From positions 30,060 to 94,059 of the forward strand of contig JASLMY010000002.1 in assembly GCA_030746295.1 (NCBI GenBank): a stretch of DNA of 64,000 nucleotides, written 5' to 3'. The notes beneath the pieces were generated by a model. The model was given only the letters and a program-made list of their open reading frames with translations. It did no database searches and had not been told where the DNA came from. This stretch comes from Alphaproteobacteria bacterium (lineage in GTDB: Bacteria; Pseudomonadota; Alphaproteobacteria; GCA-2731375). Positions 59,390-64,000 of the stretch are shown here, piece after piece. The number at the start of each line of letters is the position of its first letter. The stretch's first letter is position 1. The translations under genes and the position numbers were made by a program.

Positions 59390-60535
59390 ATGAGTGAAAA
59401 GACATTTAGCGGCAACCCACGCTCGCCCGTGCCGCCGCTGCTGGAGCGGGCGGATGAACTGGGTATCCAGCAAGTGCTCGACCGCGACGGCCTGCCCAAC
59501 GGCAACCTGGCCGACCCGGACCTCCCGCGCGAGGCGCTGATCGGGATGTACGAGACCATGGTGCTGGTTCGCATCATGGATGAACGTGGCTGGCAGTTGC
59601 AGCGCTCGGGCCGGGTCGAGTTCTGGATCCCGGGGCGAGGCCAGGAGGCGGCCCATATCGCTTCCACCGTGGCGATGGCGGACAGCGACTGGATCTTCCT
59701 GGCCGACCGCGAGCCCGGCGCCATGCTGCTGCGCGGCGCGACGCTTGCAAGCCTGTTCGCGCAGTATTTCGGGCGCCGGGACGAGCCCTTGCGCGGCCGC
59801 CGCCTGCCGCTGCTGCTGGGCGACCGCAGGCTCAACATCGTCCCCTGCATGACCCAGGTCGGCGCCTACCTGCCGCACGCCGCGGGTGCCGCCTGGGCGG
59901 CCAAGCTGAAAGGCCACGAGACCCGCACGATCGTCTATTTCGGCGACGGCGCGACCTCGCGGGGGGAGTTCCATTCGGCGATGAATTTCGCCGGCATCCA
60001 CCGGCCGCCGGCGATCTTCTTCTGCCAGAACAACGGCTGGGCCGTCTCGACCCCGAACGACCGCCAGACCGCGGTGGCGAGCTTCGCCGCCAAGGGCGAC
60101 GCCTATGGCGTGCGCAACCTCCGGGTCGACGGCAATGACCCGCTGGCGGTCTATTCCGTGACCAAAGAGGCGCGCGACCTGGCACCCGAGGTCGGCGCCA
60201 CCCTGATCGAAGCCGTCACCTACCGCCTCGGCTTCCATACCTCGTCCGACAACCCGGACCTCTACCGCATGCCGGAAGAGGTCGAGGCTTGGGAGGCATG
60301 GGACCCGCTGGCGCGCACCCGCAAATACCTGGAAGGGCGGCAATGGTGGCACGACCAGGACGAGGCGGCGCTGCTGGAACGCTGCCGCAGGGAAGTACAG
60401 GCGGCGATCGAAACGGCGGAAGCGATGCCGGCGCCCGAGCCCGCCGACCTCGTCGATGAGATCTATGCCGAGCCGACCTGGCTCTTGGCCGAGCAGCGTG
60501 ACCGCCTGCTCGAAGAGCTGGCGGACGAGGGCTGA
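59390..60535 (+). CDS. 2-oxoacid dehydrogenase E1 alpha subunit
   Basis: A 381-residue ThDP-binding alpha subunit of a pyruvate, acetoin or branched-chain 2-oxoacid dehydrogenase. The ThDP motif is GDGATSRGEFHSAMNFAGIH followed by FFCQNNGWAVSTP. RGQEAAHIASTVAM and REPGAMLLRG are the usual N-terminal blocks. ATG 59390 is used; GTG 59378 adds four residues. It is first of E1 alpha-E1 beta-E2, and the branched-chain type fits best because of the N-terminal QVLDRDG-LPNG style lead. Confidence 0.92.
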   Translation: MSEKTFSGNPRSPVPPLLERADELGIQQVLDRDGLPNGNLADPDLPREALIGMYETMVLVRIMDERGWQLQRSGRVEFWIPGRGQEAAHIASTVAMADSDWIFLADREPGAMLLRGATLASLFAQYFGRRDEPLRGRRLPLLLGDRRLNIVPCMTQVGAYLPHAAGAAWAAKLKGHETRTIVYFGDGATSRGEFHSAMNFAGIHRPPAIFFCQNNGWAVSTPNDRQTAVASFAAKGDAYGVRNLRVDGNDPLAVYSVTKEARDLAPEVGATLIEAVTYRLGFHTSSDNPDLYRMPEEVEAWEAWDPLARTRKYLEGRQWWHDQDEAALLERCRREVQAAIETAEAMPAPEPADLVDEIYAEPTWLLAEQRDRLLEELADEG

Positions 60536-60539
60536 CGCG

Positions 60540-61526
60540 ATGGCGCAACTGACCGTGCTGGAAGCGCTCACCTGCGCCATGGCCCGCGCCCTCGGCGACG
60601 ACCATGACGTCGTCCTGCTGGGCGAGGACGTCGGTACCGCCGGCGGAATCTTCCGCGCCAGCCAGGGGCTGCAACAACGCTTCGGTCCCGAGCGGGTGAT
60701 CGACACGCCGCTCGACGAGAAGGGCATCGCCGCGCACGCCGTCGGCATGGCGCTCTATGGCCTGAGGCCGATTGCCGAGATCCAGTTCTCCGGCTTCATC
60801 CACGACGCCTTCGAGCAGATCATGTTTTGCGGCGCCAAGTACCGCTGGGCGACCGCCGGCCAGTACACGGTCCCGTTGACGGTGCGGGCGCCGTCGTTCG
60901 GCGGCATCAATGGCGGCTTCTGGCATTCGCAAAGCCCGGAAGCCTATTACGTGCATGGCGGCGGCATGAAGATCGTCGCGCCTAGCACGCCGGCCGACGC
61001 CTATGGCCTGCTGCTGGCGGCGATCCGCGATCCCGATCCGACCCTGGTGCTGGAGCCGGTGCCGCTCTATCGCGCGCTCCGCGACGAGGTCGAGGACGAT
61101 GGCCGGGCGATCGAGATCGGCAAGGCGGCGATCGTCCGTCCGGGCAACGACCTCACCGTCATCACCTATGGACCGATCCGGCACGACTGTCAGCGCGTCG
61201 CCGAGCGGCTGGCGGCGGCGGGGACCTGCGAGGCCGAGGTCATCGACTTGCGCAGCTTGATCCCTTTCGACGTCGAGACCATCGTCGCCTCGGTCGAGAA
61301 GACCGGGCGCTCGGTGATCGTGCACGAGGCGCCGCAATCGCTCGGTTTCGGGGCCGAGCTGGCCGCCACTATCCAGGCCAGGGCTTTCGGCTACCTGGAA
61401 GCGCCGGTGGAACGGGTCGCGGCGCCCGATGCACCCTATCCCTACGGCGGCGGCGATGCCTATTACCGGCCGGGTGAGCGGCGCATCGAAGCGACAATCC
61501 GGCGAACCCTGGAGTTCGAAGCCTGA
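60540..61526 (+). CDS. 2-oxoacid dehydrogenase E1 beta subunit
   Basis: A 328-residue transketolase-like beta subunit. LLGEDVGTAGGIFRASQGL, DTPLDEKGIAAHAVGMAL, and FGGINGGFWHSQSPEAYYVH are typical, and the C-terminal domain (about 200-328) has LTVITYGPIRHD and EVIDLRSLIPFD. It starts 4 bp after the E1 alpha stop, and its own stop overlaps the E2 ATG (TGATG), so the three subunits are made together. Confidence 0.94.
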   Translation: MAQLTVLEALTCAMARALGDDHDVVLLGEDVGTAGGIFRASQGLQQRFGPERVIDTPLDEKGIAAHAVGMALYGLRPIAEIQFSGFIHDAFEQIMFCGAKYRWATAGQYTVPLTVRAPSFGGINGGFWHSQSPEAYYVHGGGMKIVAPSTPADAYGLLLAAIRDPDPTLVLEPVPLYRALRDEVEDDGRAIEIGKAAIVRPGNDLTVITYGPIRHDCQRVAERLAAAGTCEAEVIDLRSLIPFDVETIVASVEKTGRSVIVHEAPQSLGFGAELAATIQARAFGYLEAPVERVAAPDAPYPYGGGDAYYRPGERRIEATIRRTLEFEA

Positions 61527-62623
61527 TGTATGAGTTCAAGCTGCCGGATGTGGGCGAAGGCATCAGCGAGGCGGAGCTCTTGGAATGGCGCGTCGAGGTC
61601 GGCGACGCGGTGGCCGAGGGCGCCGATATCGCCGTCGTCGAGACCGACAAGATCACCGTCGAGCTGCCCGCTCCCCGCGCCGGCCGCATCGCTTCGCGCC
61701 GGGGCGAGCCGGGCGAGACCATCGCCGTCGGCACGGTTCTGGTGGTGATCGACGATGGCGGCGAGGCGGCGGTCGAGACCGCGACACCAGCCCCCGGCGG
61801 CAAGGCCAAGGCCGCCCCGGCAACCCGCCGCCTGGCCCGCGAGCTGGGCGTCGATCTTTCGGCCCTGACCGGCAGCGGCCCCGGCGGCCGCATCACCCGC
61901 GCGGATGTCGAGGCCGCCGCCGGAACGGAACCGGCCAGCCAACGACGCCTGCCGCTCAGCGGCGCCAGAGCCACGGCGGCGCGCGCGCTCGCCCGGTCGG
62001 TGCATACGCTGGCGACCTCGACCACCAGCTTCGAAGTGGCCGGCGACGGCATTCTGGCGCTGCTCGACGCCGCGCCCCGGGAGCAAAGAATCACTGCCAC
62101 CGCCGTCATCGCCAAATGCCTGGCGGCCGTGCTCGTCCAGCATCCCAGGTTCAACGCCACCATCGACGATGAGAGGAACGAACTGATCAGCTACGATGCG
62201 GTCGACCTCGGCATTGCCGTCGCGGCGCCCTCCGGCCTGGTGGTGCCGGTGCTGCGCGGCGTCGAAGCGCGCTCACTGTCCGAGCTGGCGGAAAGCATCG
62301 CCGATCTGTCGGCCCGCGCCCGCAAGGACGCCTTGACGCTCGACGACGTCAAGGGCGGCAGCTTTACCCTCTCCAGCACCGGCGGCGCCGAAAGGGCCAC
62401 CTTCATCTCGACCCGCCCGATCATTCACCAGCCACAAAGCGCGATCCTCTGGGCCTCGCGCATCACCGAGCGCCCGCGGGTCAGGGACTGCAAGCTCGAA
62501 GCGGGGCCGATCATGGCTTGCAGCCTCAGCTTCGATCATCGCTACATCGACGGCATGGAAGCCACCGCGTTCATCAACGATCTCGCAGCGGCATTGGAAA
62601 GCCCCCGATCGTCCGATCGGTAG
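61526..62623 (+). CDS. 2-oxoacid dehydrogenase E2 (dihydrolipoamide acyltransferase)
   Basis: A 365-residue acyltransferase. One lipoyl domain (about 1-78) has the lipoylated lysine in VETDKITVEL. A peripheral subunit-binding domain covers about 98-133 (ATRRLARELGVDLSALTGSG then GRITRADV), and the catalytic domain ends in SFDHRYIDGMEAT with the active histidine. It is compact, with a single lipoyl domain. No E3 (lipoamide dehydrogenase) gene follows within the window. Confidence 0.94.
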   Translation: MYEFKLPDVGEGISEAELLEWRVEVGDAVAEGADIAVVETDKITVELPAPRAGRIASRRGEPGETIAVGTVLVVIDDGGEAAVETATPAPGGKAKAAPATRRLARELGVDLSALTGSGPGGRITRADVEAAAGTEPASQRRLPLSGARATAARALARSVHTLATSTTSFEVAGDGILALLDAAPREQRITATAVIAKCLAAVLVQHPRFNATIDDERNELISYDAVDLGIAVAAPSGLVVPVLRGVEARSLSELAESIADLSARARKDALTLDDVKGGSFTLSSTGGAERATFISTRPIIHQPQSAILWASRITERPRVRDCKLEAGPIMACSLSFDHRYIDGMEATAFINDLAAALESPRSSDR

Positions 62624-62827
62624 TCGGCCATCGAGCCGGAACTGGATCGGGATCGGCCGCGAGGCTAAATTGATGACCTGTTACTCGATAGGCGCCGCCG
62701 AAGGTTGCGCGGCAATTCCGAACGCGTGGCGCACGGGCGCCGAGATCCGCGCCCGCATGGCGGGTCGCTTGGGTTCGCTGAATGCGGCAGGGAATTCGAG
62801 CTGAGGCAGCCGAGGGGTGGAACGACC

Positions 62828-63388
62828 ATGACCAAAGACGGCAAGTCCCGAACGATCGATCTATTGTTCGAAACACTGTCTCGTGCCGACGATCGCGACT
62901 ACGGAACCGATCGCGTGACCCAATTGGCCCATGCCCTGCAGTGCGCGCACCAGGCCGAGCAGGCCGGCGCGACCTTGGCGATGGTTGCGGCCGCTCTGCT
63001 GCACGACATCGGTCATTTGATCAACGCCGACGATCGCGCCGCCTTTCGGCGCGGCGAGGACGCCCGACACGAGGTTCTGGGCGCACGCTACCTCGAACAA
63101 TGGTTCGGCCCGGAGGTGACGGAGCCGGTCGCACTGCATGTCGAAGCCAAACGTTATCTGACCGCGAGCGATCCGGAGTACTTCGACGGCCTGTCCGGCA
63201 AATCGCAGCAGACCTTGGCGCTTCAGGGCGGGCCGTTCGATGCCGAGGAAGCATTGGAATTCCAGGCCCGGCCGTTCGCCGGCGACGCGCTCGATCTCAG
63301 ACGTTGGGACGACGGCGGCAAGGTGGTGGACGCGCGCCCGCCCAGCCTCGATTCGTTTCGGGCTCGCGTCGGGGCTGTGCTGAAGTAG
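62828..63388 (+). CDS. PhnZ-like HD-domain mixed-valent diiron oxygenase
   Basis: A 186-residue HD-fold protein of the phosphonate-degradation oxygenase type. Metal ligands line up as His35, His59-Asp60 (LLHDIGH), His81, His104 (HVEAKRY) and Asp161 (RRWDDGG), which agrees with PhnZ, the enzyme that splits 2-amino-1-hydroxyethylphosphonate to glycine and phosphate. AKRYLTASDPEYFDGLS and LALQGGPFDAEEALEF are family blocks. GTGGAACGACC precedes ATG 62828. No PhnY-type hydroxylase or phosphonate transporter adjoins. Confidence 0.85.
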   Translation: MTKDGKSRTIDLLFETLSRADDRDYGTDRVTQLAHALQCAHQAEQAGATLAMVAAALLHDIGHLINADDRAAFRRGEDARHEVLGARYLEQWFGPEVTEPVALHVEAKRYLTASDPEYFDGLSGKSQQTLALQGGPFDAEEALEFQARPFAGDALDLRRWDDGGKVVDARPPSLDSFRARVGAVLK

Positions 63389-63659
63389 AGGGGCCCCTAT
63401 TCTCGCCGATCCTCGGCCACCTGGGGCTGGCCCCCGCATCGGAAGCGGCCCGAGTCTCGAATTCCCCTGCGACAGGCATCGATTGCCGCGAACGGGTCAC
63501 GTGTCCCCTGACGACGACCGCTACCGAAACGTCCGCGATCAAGGCAATCGCGCGGTTCGGAATCTACGACGGGTCGCGCGGTGAACCTCCCCTTTCGCCG
63601 CCGCGCCTCGGGCGACATACCGAGGTCGAGAACACCGCCTGAGACGCGGAGAGGGTGCC
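63389..63659. other. Gene-free gap
   Basis: After the PhnZ-like stop comes the palindrome AGGGGCCCCT at 63390-63399. The remaining sequence shows no open frame with protein character on either strand and no clear promoter or hairpin with a T run. Confidence 0.4.
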
Positions 63660-63833
63660 ATGGAATATCGCAGGCTCGGCAGGAGCGGGCTCGGACAGCG
63701 GCGCCACGCCGCTGTCTATCGGGATGAGAACGATGCGCGACCAAAGCGGACCCCGGTGGCCGAGACCGGAGAACGGCCGTGTAACGTTTCGTATTGGGGG
63801 ATGACTTCCCGTCACGGTGATGCGGCCGGATAG
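63660..63833 (+). pseudogene. Decayed start of an aldo/keto reductase gene
   Basis: GGAGAGGGTGCC precedes an ATG whose product begins MEYRRLGRSGLG, the standard N-terminus of aldo/keto reductases. Homology then shifts frame: a neighbouring frame reads PLSIGMRTMRDQSGP, comparable to the PLCLGTM-FGDQ block that should follow. The original frame continues only to a TAG at 63831. It is best read as a frameshifted, truncated remnant. Confidence 0.45.
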
Positions 63834-64000
63834 GGCCATTCGGGCCAGGAGCCGCGATGCAGAGGTCGGCCAGGACGGGAGGCATCTCGCGCAGAGCCAT
63901 TCGCACACATTTCCCCGATTGATCGGCGTCATCAACTCACTTGTTGGAGTGTTGTTGCTCGTTGCTCTCTGAGTCTGGCGTTGATGATTGTAATGAGTTT
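63834..64000. other. Gene-free right end with a weak inverted repeat
   Basis: The last 167 bp become AT-richer. TCATCAAC at 63929-63936 is inverted at 63980-63987 (GTTGATGA), with repeated TTGTTG and TTGCTC between. It could be the border of an element lying outside the window. No gene is seen. Confidence 0.3.

Noticed and set aside
1..64000. tRNA, rRNA genes or CRISPR arrays
   Set aside because: No GTTCRAATC-type T-loop with a matching acceptor stem, no rRNA segment, and no regularly spaced short repeats were seen on either strand.

Overview
The window is a GC-rich chromosomal segment from an alphaproteobacterium, most likely in or near the Rhodospirillales. The evidence is the linkage of rpsT, dnaA, an enoyl-CoA hydratase, mutM, ubiE, coaBC and dut, plus an Irr-type Fur regulator divergent from fabA-fabB-fabI. 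No rRNA, tRNA, CRISPR array or intact insertion sequence was seen.

Layout. 0-2.7 kb: a dihydrodipicolinate-synthase-family gene, a YgjP-type metallopeptidase and a methyltransferase. 2.7-9.9 kb: the conserved housekeeping block, carrying a 181 bp MITE-like element between mutM and ubiE and lacking ubiB. 10-12.2 kb: MoeB/ThiF-like, DsrE-like, SH3 and cupin genes. 12.2-18.4 kb: a rubrerythrin / CCG iron-sulfur protein / DUF3501 oxidative-stress set, irr, and the unsaturated fatty acid genes fabA, fabB and fabI. 18.5-21.7 kb: a DHA2-type efflux transporter and gamma-glutamyltransferase.

21.7-35.4 kb is the most unusual region. Nine minus-strand genes run almost without gaps from 32458 to 21751. 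They encode a large YfhO-like membrane protein, a class II aldolase, an SDR, a double nucleotidyltransferase, GtrA, a GT2 glycosyltransferase, a phosphodiesterase-like protein, a membrane glycosyltransferase fused to a uridine-kinase-like domain, and a HAD phosphatase. Most neighbours overlap by 4 or 10 nt. I read it as a lipid-linked sugar or surface glycoconjugate pathway; its product cannot be named from sequence. A divergent membrane protein and a flippase-like protein follow. At 35.6-38.2 kb a second, smaller envelope operon holds a GT2, a 44-residue ORF and a B12-binding radical SAM enzyme, coupled by overlaps.

38.4-52.8 kb is mostly small-molecule catabolism: an HMG-CoA lyase-like enzyme; a four-gene set (FAH, RraA-like aldolase, ornithine cyclodeaminase, DUF1185); a 2-keto-4-pentenoate hydratase-like enzyme; an enol-lactonase-like hydrolase; an acetolactate-synthase-like ThDP enzyme; and a PrpF / isocitrate-lyase-family / DUF2889 operon. 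Two hairpin-forming repeats lie at 46.79-46.95 kb.

52.9-64 kb is looser and accessory-like: secreted proteins of unknown function, a GFA-family protein and a second enoyl-CoA hydratase. An islet (56.3-57.9 kb) with a secreted caspase-like (clan CD) candidate peptidase lies between two broken IS1380-type transposase remnants. Next come a VOC protein, a three-gene 2-oxoacid dehydrogenase operon without E3, a PhnZ-like HD oxygenase, and a decayed aldo/keto reductase start. Start codons were chosen from ribosome-binding sites and family N-termini. Functional assignments rest on motif recognition by eye, without database searches.
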